Below are positions 44,641-55,995 of a DNA stretch of 64,000 nt, piece after piece. The notes beneath the pieces are model-generated. The model did not search any database. It was not told the DNA's origin and saw only the letters and a list, made by a program, of their open reading frames with translations. The first letter of the stretch is position 1, and every line of letters begins with the position of its first letter. The stretch is from Hemileia vastatrix. Its lineage: Eukaryota; Basidiomycota; Pucciniomycetes; Pucciniales; Zaghouaniaceae. The stretch is taken from assembly GCA_030280995.1 (NCBI GenBank), contig JASXTE010000002.1:20534683-20598682 (forward strand). The letters run 5' to 3'. A program made the position numbers and the translations under genes.

Positions 44641-44990
44641 GGGGGTATCAATGTTGACCGATCCGCAATTAAATTAATTGCGGAAAATAATCTGCATACC
44701 CCAATTATCTTCCGCAATTATTTTTGCTAATAATTGGGTTATTAGACACTTTACGTGTCAATGTTCACCTCTTATCTGACATTTTTATCCTCAATATTTG
44801 ATAACCACATCTTGGACAACTTTCTGGATATCCCAGCCTTCTACCTTGCTGCGCACTTCCATTCTCATCCCATCCTGTTCATTCTATCCGCTCAGAATTT
44901 CTCCCCATTTCATCTATTTGATTCTTCTCCTTTTCATCTCGCTATCTCATCTGCTTGTTTCTGCTCCTTTTCATCTTCATTTATAATAAC

Positions 44991-46325
44991 ATGCCATGTC
45001 ATCCTAGATCTTCTCAAAGGCAGCCATCACCCAGTTATTCTTCAATTCCCACTACTTCCTCTTTCCCCCGCTCAGCCAAGAAATCAAAGACTGTTCAATT
45101 AAAAAAAGATGAACATCTCATTCTTATCAACTGGCTGAAAACCAAATCTAACTGTGATTCTTGTTTTGGTACTGAGTATGCCACTAAAGTAGGACGGCCC
45201 CCCACATCAAAAGTTAATGGCTATCTTCTAATGGCAAATGAATTACACAATAAGACCAAGGGAAGGATTGATCTTTTGCCTAAACAGATGTCTGAACGCT
45301 TCAAGAATTATCGAGCAAAATACAAGAAGGCAAAGGCTCTTTCATCTTCCACTGGTTTTGGGGTTACTGACATTGATATAACTAAGGGTATAAAATCCAT
45401 AGACAATAAACTTGATTCTTTATGTCCTTACTTTAAAGAGATGGATGCAATTTTCGGAGAGCGAGCCGATGTTAATCCTGTAAACATGTTGGATGGAGAA
45501 GATCCTATCTCCGAACATGATGTCGAAGCAAATCTTTTCCCATCCTCTTCCTCCACTCAAGCCTCCCCTCTTCTAAATTCTACGAATCTAGATAGCTTTG
45601 CTATTGATCCTATTGGTGATTTAACCCAACCCAATCTAACTCAGGTCTGTTTCTTTTATCTTATCAATTCTATTTTTTTATTTACTTATCTTTTTCTTAT
45701 TTCTTAAAAGGCTAATGAACAAACCCAGGATCCTCAATCAACTGAGTCTGAAGCTAGTGACAATGATGAGGAGGAAAATGCTACGTTGAACAAAAAGAGA
45801 AGGGCTTCAACTAGTCTAAATTTCCTCTCCCAAAGAAGACAAAAAAGTGATACTTCATCACAAACACCTTTTTCTTTGATGGAACAGTTTTTAGAGAAAC
45901 GTGATGCTGGTAAGTGATATCATACCTCTTATTACTTTACTCTGCTTTTCTTCTACTTTATGTTAATTTTTATTCTCACTCTAGAACAAGTGGAAATTGC
46001 TAAAGAGACACTGAGCTTTGAAAAGAAGAAATACGAGCTCTCTTTAAGGAGGGATGACAGAGTACAAGATTTGGAAGAGAGGAAGTATGAGCTCTCCTTA
46101 CGGAAGGATGATCGGATCCAAGATTTGGAGGAGAAGAAGTTTGAGCTCTCTTTACAGAAGGATGGTAGGGCCCAAGATTTGGAGGAGAAGAAGTTTGAGT
46201 TAACTCTTAGTATTGAAAAATCCAAAAATAAGGAAAAAACACTCAAGCATCAAAACTTAATGGAACAGATGAAGTATAAGCATGATCTCCAAGAAAGTTC
46301 TAAAAAGAAAGATTTCTTGATCTAA
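44991..46325 (+). CDS. Myb/SANT-like transposon protein with coiled-coil repeats (copy 2)
   Basis: Exons 44991-45644, 45711-45909 and 45985-46325 (654 + 199 + 341 nt; 397 residues) with GT-AG introns. Donors are GTCTGT and GTAAGT. It differs from copy 1 by only a few residues, for example cysteine for tyrosine and histidine for arginine in the DNA-binding region, the second being a CpG-type change. The domain layout is as in copy 1: DNA-binding region, acidic serine-rich middle, 18-residue coiled-coil repeats. It is transcribed toward the dioxygenase gene, so the two converge on the tandem-repeat region. Confidence 0.77.
46029..46211 (+). repeat. 54-bp coding tandem repeat (3.4 units), copy 2
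   Basis: Same 18-residue repeat as at 20252-20434. GAGCTC recurs at the same place in each full unit. Confidence 0.85.
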
Positions 46326-46529
46326 TGCATTAAAGAAAACAAATCTGTTGAAGAAATAGAACGTTTAATGAAATTTTTTGTTGATTAGTTTCTTTTATTT
46401 CTTTCACACTTCATGTGTTCATATTTATTTGTACATAAATGTTACAATTATTTTCTGTATTTCTTGAAATATCGTATTTTAATGTTAAATATTCTTTTTT
46501 TTAATAAAATTTTCAAGTCTCCTTTGAAA

Positions 46530-46935
46530 ATTTGACAATCCCCCACCCCTGGATTTTTTTGAAGTAAGGGGTGGGTATCACAAAAATTCTTTCATGTCAT
46601 GAATCTTGAAAGTTTTATATGAAAATTTGGCTTTACTACCCCCTGCATTTTACCGGTATCCTAAAAATTCTTACATGTCAAGAATTTCACAAGTCTTATA
46701 AAAAATTTTGGCACAACCCCCCATGGATTTTATTGAAGTAAGGGACGGGTATCACAAAAATATTTACAAGTCAAAAAAATTCTATATCTGTTTAAAAAAA
46801 TTGGCAATACTCTCCCCTGCATTTTATTGAAGCAAGGGGTGGGTATCACCAAAATTTTTCTAAGTCATCAATTTCACATGTCAGATTTGAAAATTTGGCA
46901 ACACCCCCCCTGCATTTTATTGAAGTAAGGGGTGG
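46530..46935. repeat. Five imperfect tandem repeats of about 95 bp, copy 2
   Basis: Counterpart of 19523-19930 in inverted orientation, with the same number of units and small changes in the G runs. Confidence 0.8.
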
Positions 46936-47235
46936 AAGTCATCTAAATTTAATATAATTACATAAATTATTAAATAAATATCTAATATATATCAATTTCC
47001 CTAGTTTAAAGTAATGACAATCCCTCAAGCCAAGATGCAGACCAAGTCGAGAAACATAAGTTTGGGACTTTCTACAGGTATAGGAAAGAGGAACCCCATG
47101 AAACAAATAAATGTTATCATGATTACCTGTTATACAACACAAGGCCGATGGCTCATCACATTATTTGAGAAAATTGATATATAAAAAATATTTATTAAAA
47201 ATTTATGGAAAAATATAAAATTTTCGATGACAACT

Positions 47236-47892
47236 CTAATCCCCATACTTTTTGGATCTAGATATAGTTTTTTTAAATCGAATAACTTTACCTTCTTTCT
47301 TTACCTTATTGATTCTTTGTATCAACTTATTACTGATTTGAAATGAGCAACCGAAATGAGTGAAATCTTGACAGGATTTCAAACCAGGAGGAGCTTTGGT
47401 CGTTTGATGATTATCCTTAGAAGAATTCCAAATAGTTTCGATGATACCATTTCCCAAACCAAAATCAATGATGCACCGGTGGTCTGGAAAATATAAACCA
47501 TGTCCTTTGATTTTAGCTGGAGATGGTATTGGGTGGCCAGTTATCAGATTGATATATGAGAATATTCCAAAAGTAAGAAAATTGGCATCATTCCTATCGA
47601 TATGAATCCTATTGTGGAATCCAGAATGAGTGATAATAACATTAGAAAATAAAAGATATTCGTGGCTGATATCTTCCAATTCGGAGTCACACCAATTCGG
47701 TATTCCAACTTTGGTTGCAAGTTCATGATTTTTTTCAAATGCTTTATTACAGAGCTTGTTGAGTTGAAAAGCAAGAAAAGAGTCAAAGGAAGGTAGAGTG
47801 TCCCATAAGCGAAAATCTTCATCTTTTTGAGCTTTAGTGATATTCTTGACCAACAAATATATGCCTATATAATTGAAACGCCTAGATAATAA
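47236..47892 (-). CDS. TET/JBP-like 2-oxoglutarate/Fe(II) dioxygenase domain (copy 2)
   Basis: The better preserved copy: open from an acceptor-like site near 47880 down to a stop at 47236-47238, with no premature stop and a basic tail (ISRSKK) lost in copy 1. The HID iron motif, GHGLYF, ETIWNSSKDNHQTT and FTHFG are identical to copy 1. Differences include aspartate for asparagine in LWDTLPS, alanine for serine and proline for leucine before the core, and R for Q in PDHRCI (CpG in this copy, CpA in copy 1). There is no in-frame ATG at the 5' end, so an upstream exon is needed. It could have been captured from a host TET-like family. Confidence 0.62.
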   Translation of the reverse strand, partial: LLSRRFNYIGIYLLVKNITKAQKDEDFRLWDTLPSFDSFLAFQLNKLCNKAFEKNHELATKVGIPNWCDSELEDISHEYLLFSNVIITHSGFHNRIHIDRNDANFLTFGIFSYINLITGHPIPSPAKIKGHGLYFPDHRCIIDFGLGNGIIETIWNSSKDNHQTTKAPPGLKSCQDFTHFGCSFQISNKLIQRINKVKKEGKVIRFKKTISRSKKYGD

Positions 47893-47940
47893 TCATATAA
47901 GAGTTTCAGAATCCTTATCCTCTAAATATGCAATATAAAA

Positions 47941-48290
47941 ATGTGAAATAAGACAAGTGAAATTTGGAAAAAAGGCTCAACTTCAAAGGTCAAAATCTCA
48001 GCAACCACTGAACCTAATTCAAACCTGTTTGTGGAAAATGAAAGATATGCTTTAGTAGAATCTTCAGTTAAAGGACATGCGATTTAAATAAACCTAACCC
48101 TAATTTGTTACATAAAAAAATGAAATAAAAATTTAAATTGGGAAAAAAAAGGCTCAACTTTAATGGTCAATATCTCAGCAACCACTGAATCAAATTCAAA
48201 TCTGTTTGCAGGAAATGAAAGGTAGCCTTCAGGAGAATCTTCAGTAAAAAGAACATTAGATTTGAATAAACCTAACCCTAATTCCGAGTC
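47941..48290 (-). repeat. Duplicated block of about 140 bp in transposon spacer, copy 2
   Basis: Two direct copies matching 18178-18320 and 18356-18495 of copy 1, so the duplication predates the split of the two transposons. The rest of the spacer to 49122 is A-rich with no gene. Confidence 0.65.
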
Positions 48291-49122
48291 TGATTTTCAA
48301 AATTTTACAAAAACATGAAAAGTGGTAATGAAGATGAGATCAAAAGGAGTTTTATAAGTTCACTGTTATCCAGATAAGAGTCATACATATATTTAAGTAT
48401 GAAGTTTTCATAAAAGGAATGAGATATCATATAGGCATGAAAAAAAGGAGATGAAACTTACCTTGATTGAAAAGTAGGAAAAATAGAGTGAGAAAGATTG
48501 ATGTTGGAATTGTGGGGAAATTGAATATGGAGTAAGTGAAATGCATAAAAAATGTGCAATGTATGTGTTTCAATGAAATGGAGCCAAAAAAAAGTGAAAT
48601 AAGGGAAAGGGGGGATAATGACCATGCCAATGAGGGATGAAGAGTAGGGTGATGGAGCTAAAAAAGAAAGTAAAGAGGGAGAGAAAAAAAAGGTTAATTA
48701 TACCATTGAAATCCAAAATAACCACTTAAAAAAAATTTAGATAAAAAAAATAAAATAAACAGAAAAAAACAAAAAAAATTATAATTAGTAATCAAAAAAT
48801 CAAAAAAAAAGAATAAAATGACTTACCTGGAGAGATGAGATGACAAAATGAATGAAACCAAATTGTTTGAGGGATGTTGGAGGAGAATAGGAAAAGGATA
48901 TGAGGGATGAATGGAAAAAAATCACTGACAAAATATGCAATTTCAGAAAATATGCGATTTCATGTTGAGCTGGTGAAAGAAAACCAATGAGCCATCCAAA
49001 AAAAAGATATTCACCGTAAATTCAAAAAAAAAATGAATATGCAACAAACCAAAATACAAAACCAAGTGATTAAAGTACACAAAGAGGACATTTGGAAAGT
49101 ATGAAAACATAAAAATTAAAAA

Positions 49123-49755
49123 TTAAAAGGGTGAAGAGAAATGTTGGAGAGTAATTGCAGGCTTTTGACTCAAAGGGATGGTTGTGCCATCAACAAAACC
49201 TACACAGCCAGGGAAACCTTCAGCTTTCATTACTTGAGAGGATTCAAGTCGCTGTTCTGGAGTTGGCCAAGCAAGAGTTTGAGACTTGAGGGAAAGGATA
49301 GCAATCATACAGCACTTGGTGTATAATATCACGGTACCATATCCTATGTTAAAGAGATTATCCAAACGTCTTACGGCAGCACCATTTCCATTTGAGCCAA
49401 AGCAACATAGAGCAACAGCAAGTTGGATGGCAGGATTACGCTGTTTGTTATGAGAATTGTTATGGAAGATAGGATGATCGGAGATGAGTTGATAAAGTTT
49501 GAAGAAAGAATCGGGAGAAGTTCTAAAAAGTTGTGTGAAGTTTAAATGAGGAATGTTGAGAATGGAGGCCAGATCATATCGGGGATCATGATAAAGATTT
49601 GGCCCCCTGGTGATGATGTAACGCTTTTTGGAAAGAAAACACATATAAGCTAAAGCATCTTCCAAATCAGAGTCAGATGTATAGTAAAGAACTAAAAGAA
49701 AAGTAATAGCATTCATTGTTGAGTGAAGTAGCTTCCTAGTAGAGAGGTGTTTCAT
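49123..49755 (-). CDS. PIF/Harbinger transposase, N-terminal part only (copy 2)
   Basis: Open for 210 residues from ATG 49755. It shows the expected upstream helical domain, LAVALC, WPTPEQR and GFVDGTTIPL with the first catalytic aspartate, then stops at the same point as copy 1. The second and third acidic residues of the DDE triad are absent. Full PIF-type transposases are usually about 350-450 residues. The identical end in both copies means truncation happened before they moved, so movement needed transposase from elsewhere. A trans-acting or dominant-negative role is possible but unproven. Confidence 0.75.
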   Translation of the reverse strand: MKHLSTRKLLHSTMNAITFLLVLYYTSDSDLEDALAYMCFLSKKRYIITRGPNLYHDPRYDLASILNIPHLNFTQLFRTSPDSFFKLYQLISDHPIFHNNSHNKQRNPAIQLAVALCCFGSNGNGAAVRRLDNLFNIGYGTVILYTKCCMIAILSLKSQTLAWPTPEQRLESSQVMKAEGFPGCVGFVDGTTIPLSQKPAITLQHFSSPF

Positions 49756-50017
49756 TGTTGCCGGTGGAAGGGTTATGTGATGAGGGAAGTGGGAATTCAC
49801 CGCCAAATGTGCAGTTGGGGTGTGTAGATAGAAAAAAAACTTAAGTGTTCGCCACCAAAATTAAGTAGCATAGAGTGAGGAAATACTTAAGGATGGCATC
49901 AGCAATTATAAGTCATGTGACTTTCTTAAAAATCCATCATGGATGAGATGAGTTTGGGATCAGGAATTAGGAATGGAAATTGGGGTATAAGAGGCGGGAT
50001 AATGCATTATCGTGGAT

Positions 50018-50053
50018 TTCTTATCCACTAGCCCTGGGGCTAGTGGATAAGAA
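50018..50053. repeat. Perfect 36-nt palindrome, copy 2
   Basis: Same 17-base arms as in copy 1, with loop TG instead of CA, about 81 bases from the element end. Confidence 0.85.
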
Positions 50054-50139
50054 TCTTCCGCAATTAATAATGTCTGATCCCGGGAAAAAAAATTCCTGAT
50101 CCCTAATTGCGGATCCCTGAACATTGATACCCCCTAATA

Positions 50140-51074
50140 TCAATAAAGATAAGATGAAATTAATAGAAATTAAAGTAAATAATAAAAAAATGAGATAATG
50201 ATAAAAAAGAAAGTAAAATTTCCCGGCCAATTTATGAGCCTTTCCCCACTAATGCTTGGCCACATCCAGTTGACCATGATTTATGATACCATATAATATA
50301 ATTTTGTGATTTTTCCCCTCTTTACAACCTAATAACCTCCATAAAAATAGAAATAAAAAAGAGAAAAAAATAATCTAAAACTACTATCAAACACAACCAT
50401 AGACACAAAAAGCAAGGAAAGAAAAAGTAAAAATTCCACCTCTATAGAAAATCCAGTCCAAGGATATGATTACTGGGTGGGCTCCCTCTAATAAGCAAAA
50501 ATTATGGAAGACCACCAGTGATCCACCATCAATCCAAATAGACCAAAGAAGCCAGTCCTAAGCCAGGTTAAAGTCATAGTGGACTTGAAATCTGAAAAAC
50601 AAAAACAGAACTAGGATTCAACTAGGACAAACAAAATACTTGAAACAGACATTACAGGCTAACTGTTCTACAGAGCAGCCAGCTCATCAGTTACCCCAAC
50701 ACTTGCCAAAATAAAATCTAGAAGCCCCCATGGGTACCTTCTAGAAAAAAAACACAACATCCAACACAATAAACCAAAACCAATAAGCATGAAGATTACA
50801 GCACTTGAAGATTAAAAGAATTTCCAGTTTAAAGTCATAGAGGACTGAAAACTGTGAAAATAAACCAATACTAGGATTCAAACAAATTAAGAGAAGGGGT
50901 TGAAAACAGAAAATACGGGGTGACTGTTCTACAGAGCAGCCAGCTCATTAGTTACCCTTACACTTGCCAAGATCAAATATAGAAGCCCCACCCATGGGTA
51001 CCTTCAAACAAAAAAAAGTTTTTAACAAAGCAGATGCACAGCATCATCGAATCAAAAATTTAAAGAATGGTCTA
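50140..51074. repeat. LTR-like or leader sequence with an internal direct repeat
   Basis: No gene. A block of about 120 bp at 50640-50760 recurs at 50900-51020 (CTACAGAGCAGCCAGCTCAT..., ending ...CATGGGTACCTTC). It shares its core with 40485-40530. Near-palindromic AGTC..GGACT units lie at 50571 and 50825. Confidence 0.6.
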
Positions 51075-53414
51075 TAGTTTATCCTCATTGCTGAGTCAAT
51101 CTTCTTCACTTCTAGTGCCTCTTGGGTAGAATCTCTTCACCTGATCAGCAGCCACTCTCTTCTTTAAAACTGCAACATGTAACTCCTCCAAAACATAAGA
51201 AACTCCAGAAACCTGAGATTGGAATCTGTAAGGCCCATTCCATCTGTCAGCAAACATTTTTCCCCACCGACTCTCCAAACTTTTATTATACACCAAAACA
51301 AAACAGCCAGGTTTAAAGGGATTCATGAGTCTAAGAGCCAACTTCTTGTCCCAGTATCTGACTGATTGATTTCTTATCTTCATCATTCTAGAGTGTGCCT
51401 TCTCTTGACATTCCTCTCTACATTCCTACTGTTGCATCCTGGCACAGAGCAAATCTTCTGTTGAGCATAAATCAACCAAATCAATTCCAAAATAAGAGAC
51501 TACTTCCAAATCCACTGGTAGAACAGCTTTCTGGCCAAACATTAATTCATAAGGGGAATAGCCAGTTGTCCTTTTTAAAGTGATCCTATCAGCAAATAAT
51601 ACCAAGGGTAAATAATGCCTCCACTTTTCAGCACTATCTCCACACATCTTCACCAAAGCATTCTTGATAAATTGATGGCCAATTTCAAGCATGCCTTCAG
51701 CTTCTGGATAATAAGGTGTAGCCACTCTAACTTTAGAACCAATACTTAACACAGCTTCTTTGAATTCAGCTCCAAACTCTGGACCACCATCAAAAGTCAC
51801 CAACTTCATCTACCCATATCTAAACACCAATTCCTTCTTTAAAAATTCTGCCAAATTTTTGGAAGTCAAATTTACCAGAGGCACTGCCTCAACCCAACCA
51901 GAAAAATCATCCCTTGAAACAATCAATTATTTATACCTGCCCTCTTTAATATAAACAGCATTAAAACAGACTCTATTAAAAACAGTTGATTCATCAGTAG
52001 CACAGCCAACCTCTTTATGTTTCAAGTGACTTCTTCTTTGACATTCTTCACAAGATTGAACCCAACCCTGTACATCTAACTTCATACCTGGCCACCAAGA
52101 TCTATCTGCTACTATCCTATAAGTCTCCACAAAGCCTCTGTGACCAAGGTCTTCATGAAAAAACTTCAACACTAACTCTTGACCCTACTTCTGAGTCAGA
52201 ACTACTTGAGGATTTGGATGTCTCCTCCTCATCAACCTCCTTCCTGACACATAGAAGCCAGGACTCTTCTTCTAAATTATCACCCAATTATCATCATCAA
52301 AAATACCTTGCCTCTCAAGAACTAACAGATATTCAACCATAGTAAAATTAAACCCAGTCTTACCCTAGGTCTCATCTTCAAAATCCAACAAGACAACATC
52401 AAAGGGTACAACTATTTAATCAAAATCACCAATGTACACATGAGCCACTTGAACAGCCCAACCAGGACACAAATCCCTAAATTTTGGTACATCCTTTTTC
52501 TTCCACTGAATCTTAAGAGAATCCAGTTCACTAACAAAAACACAATTTATCAATTTTAAGCTATCCCAAACAACAGCCCCATCTTCATCAAAAAAAAAAA
52601 TCTTGATCACCAGAATCAAGATCAGAATCAACCAGTTTAACCTCTTGGATGAGGAGAGAACAATCTTCCAGTTTAGCCTCATGGGGGAGGAGAGAAAAAT
52701 CTTCAGCACCCTTTGTGCTGGCCCTAACCACTGGGACGTCTTCATCGAATTCTTCAAAATCAGAATCTTCATCTGTGGGTGGTCTCCTTGATAATTCATC
52801 AGGCATTGTAAAAGTTTTTCAAGGTTTGTGTACCAGGTCAAAAGAAAAATTATGAATTAATTCCACCCACCTAGCCATTGGAGCATTTGGAAGACTAGGT
52901 GTATTGATTATCTGAACTAGAGATTTTGCATCAACCTGCAGCTCAAAATTCTGCCCCCACAAAACAGTTTGCAGCTTCTTCAAAATTTTTACTAAACCAC
53001 ACAATTCCAATTTAGGTTGAGAAAATCTTGATTCCACCTCATTAAATACAACTGACTCATACCTTACTTGCCTGACCTCCCAGTTTTATCCTCCTGAGAC
53101 AAAACAGCACCAGCAGAAATATAACTTGAGTCCACTTCCAGATAAATATTTCCAGACCCAACACCATAATCCAACTTGTGTTGAATAATATCTGCACCCA
53201 TCACCTTTTTCAATTTCTGAAAAGCCTCTTCACACTCTTCAGTCCATACCCACTCTGCATCTTTCCTGGTCAGCCTCCTTAAAGGTGAAGCCAAGAAATA
53301 AAAATCTTTAAAAAAATTCTGACATACATAAACCCCCAAAAATCCCCTGACTTCAGTAGTATTTTTAGGCCTTGGCCATGACTGAATTTTATTATGGCCC
53401 CTAATAAATTTTTA
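51075..53414 (-). pseudogene. Ty3-type pol fragment, second lineage (F)
   Basis: Reads from 53414 downward and starts inside RT: SWPRPKN..EVRGFLG, then RLTRKDAEWVW. RNase H has LEVDSS, and a DELSRRP block ends that domain at about 52795. An acidic linker follows. The integrase zinc domain (DLGHRGF..; CEECQRR) is at about 52150-52050, and the core has FDGGPEFG (D) and the PEAEGMLEIGH (E) region at about 51790-51700. The place of the first core aspartate reads FNAVYI, so that residue may be lost. The C-terminal domain is at 51386-51096. Few stops interrupt it. It is clearly distinct from A-E in sequence. Gag, protease and most of RT are missing. Confidence 0.82.
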
Positions 53415-53988
53415 CATTAAGCATCACTGCCATTGCCAATGACATTTTTAAATTTTTTGATTTCATCAGCAGAGATGGTGACATTAAGTCTGGTAAACAA
53501 AGCAGTTAGGGAAGTTGGGAGGCTACTCTTCCTGCAAATTATAAATATAAAATTTATGTTAGATGAATAAATAAAAAACATTTTTTGTAATTACTGGTTT
53601 CTTTAAAGTTTATTCCTACCTCAGTTCCAATATCCAATAACTTCCAGTAAGGAAACTTTAAACAATCAACACAGACATTTTTTAATTCATAAATGGGAGC
53701 CAAAGGTGTTTGAGGAGAATATTTGTACTGAAGACCAAGTTGAGCAGTTTGAAGAGCAGCATTTTTCACAGGGTTAGGGTACTCAACTAAGGTTTAGAAA
53801 TTTCTTGAAAGAAAAGCAAAACACAGGGAAAAAAATTGAGTCAGAAGGATATGGAGGAGGGGACAATAGGGGAAGGGAAAGAGAAAGATTGGAGGCCAGA
53901 GTCAAATGGCCAGATTCAATATTTTTTATGGGGTATACAGGAGAGTTGGAGATGGGTGCTTGGCCTGATGGGGGCTGATCACCTCCTG
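53415..53988 (-). pseudogene. Fragment of an unrecognised spliced gene
   Basis: On the minus strand: a segment just inside the element D LTR boundary (GGDQPPSGQAPISNSP), then after an acceptor-like AACCTTAG a well-formed stretch (PLAPIYELKNVCVDCLKF). A donor-like GAGGTAGGA and acceptor ATTTGCAG lead to a third stretch (LFTRLNVTISADEIKKFKNV) ending in a stop near 53415. The exon phases do not join cleanly, so it may be broken. Composition is richer than in the transposons around it. Element D cut its 5' side and the F fragment abuts its 3' end. Possibly host-derived; family unknown. Confidence 0.4.
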
Positions 53989-55367
53989 TGTCAGCCAAGC
54001 TACTAGACTTATACAGTAAAAAATTTAATTATTTTTCTGAGATGAAGCCATGCCTTTTTAATTCATATTATTAATTAATTTTTTTATATTTACCTATGTA
54101 TTACTTACAATAAACTAACTAAGTACAATAAGTAAATTTAGTAATTATATAAAATTTTTAATAATGTCCCTTATATTTTACTCCCTAACACAAGGCTCAA
54201 TAACAGGATGAAAAGGAGTAAAATTATACTAAAATACTAAAGACTCAAAAAATTCAAATTTCTTTATTAATAAATTTAAAATTCTATTAATATAAAATTT
54301 TAATTTAAAATTGTTTTACACTAAGTGTGACAATTACAGGGAACTCTAAAAATACATCAAATAATGTGATACTTTTTATTGACGCATCATTTTAGTATAC
54401 CTTTGTTATGTGCACATTCTTATTTTTGGAATGTTTTTTCTCTTACACTCCCTTATGGATAGATATTAACTCTGTGTGTTATCTATCTCTATTTGCCTAT
54501 AAAAGGCCTTCTCTTTTGTGTTGTTTGAGGCATCCATTATTAACCATTTTATAAAACATTTATTATATAAACTATTTATAAATATTATTTATATTTTTAG
54601 TATTTACATTACCGTAACTCTAAATAACAAATTATAATAAAATTTATAAAATTCTACCTCTTTTAACTTGAGTAAAATAATTTATAAGATAAAAACTACG
54701 TACTTGACTTTGATAATTCCAAATCCACCATCCAAAACAGTAAATTGCCACCAAAAATCTTCTAGACCAAAAGGAGACCCCCAATACTTGAGGCCCTTTC
54801 CAAATTGTTGACAGCCCATTGTTATCTTGAAGCTGGCAACCAATGGACTGTTTGACGTCAAGGTACCTGTAAAGACAATCGGACAAAAAAAATGACAAAC
54901 GTCAAAGACCACATGAGTTATTTTTTTTGCTGCTATCAGGAATTGAACCGTGCTCCAAACTTAGGTTCATATATTAGAAATATCCATATATATTTGTGGT
55001 AATTATATTAACTACTATTTGTGGGTCACTTTGCATGTTTCATTGTTGACCACCACACAATATGGGGGGTAGAATTGCTAGCAAGTCTGCAGCCTTGGAC
55101 CCAAACACACCACAGATTGAACACACATTGAGCTATTGATAAAGGAAAAATACAATCAGGGATGAACACCACTCATCAGAACAGTTTTAGGTGGGTGTTC
55201 AAGTAGAGTTTAGTATGGGTTCAGTATGAGTTCAGTCTGAGTTCCACCTGAGTTCCATCTGAGTTCAGGTTGAGGACTTTCTAGCAAGTCCACCCTCTAT
55301 ATTGCATAGTGTATGTATAACTTTTTACTCAGAACTCTTTATTTGGCATTAACTTGCTCATTTTACA
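53989..55367 (+). repeat. Element D 5' LTR, with MITE inside
   Basis: Starts TGTCAGCCAAGC; TATAAAAGG at 54498-54506. The inner end is taken before GGGGGAGGTG (…TTTTACA), by comparison with C, and is approximate. Without the 261-bp MITE the length is about 1115 bp, close to the 1083 bp of the C LTR. Confidence 0.8.
55051..55311. mobile_element. MITE copy inside element D LTR (261 bp)
   Basis: Same length and ends as 5999-6259. The C LTR (about 38360-38380) shows the empty site at the matching position. The 3-bp flanks are GAC and TAT, so the target duplication has decayed. TIR palindromes are also damaged (TTTCTAGCAAGT). Confidence 0.85.
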
Positions 55368-55985
55368 GGGGGAGGTGTCTTGTAAATAAAATATTATTTT
55401 TCCTAGTTGAACAAGATATAACTGTATTTTTCTTAGTCCTAGATGTAATATAAAAATTGAATTAATTATTTTATATATTTTTTTTAATTATTTCAGTTGT
55501 CCTCTGTCCTGATAATTAAAAAATTATATTATTGCTTCAGTTGACAAATTGTTCTGGAAGTGAAATAATAATATTAATTATTAATTAAATTAATTATATT
55601 AAAATTAATTCAGTTGAAAATAAGTCCTGGTAATTCAATTATTTCAGTTAAAATTAAGTCCTGGTAATTAAAATTATTTTCAGTTGACATTAAGTCCAGC
55701 TAAATGAATTCTTCAGTCGACTTAAGTCCTGATAATTATAAACTTTTACATTACTAATTACTAAATTATTCTATTATTTCAGTTGAATTTTTTTTAATCC
55801 TGGTTATAAAATTACTTAAAATTAATTAATAAATTTTGATTATTATTTCAGTTGATTCTTTGTCCTGAAAAACATTATATTCTAATTATTCAAGATGATT
55901 ACAAAATCCAGATAATTACTTATATATTAGATTTTATTCCTTATTTTTCTTTAAATAAAATAAAAATAATAACTGATTTAATATT
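55368..55985 (+). repeat. Element D leader with degenerate repeats
   Basis: About nine copies of a TTTCAGTTGACATTAAGTCC-like unit at 55425-55885, equivalent to 37820-38290 in C. Ends at an acceptor-like TCTCTCAG at about 55997. Confidence 0.75.
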
Positions 55986-55995
55986 TCTTTCTCTC

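Larger units (their letters stand above)
44641..50134 (-). mobile_element. PIF/Harbinger-like DNA transposon with TET-like cargo, copy 2 (5494 bp)
   Basis: Inverted relative to copy 1 and nearly identical over its whole length. The termini are the same GGGGGTATCAATGTT inverted repeats, with TAATA at 44636-44640 and 50135-50139. It carries the same four components. In this copy the truncated transposase frame and the dioxygenase frame lack the stop codons found in copy 1. Confidence 0.92.

Noticed and set aside
44755..45102. 115-codon frame upstream of the Myb-like gene, present in both transposon copies
   Set aside because: It overlaps the start of the Myb-like gene in another frame, has low-complexity hydrophobic composition, and shows conservation explained by recent duplication.
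49123..50134. Transposon as a KDZ (Kyakuja/Dileera/Zisupton) element
   Set aside because: The transposase fragment with GFVDGTTIPL and the Myb/SANT partner gene fit PIF/Harbinger. No KDZ-type zinc-finger transposase was seen.
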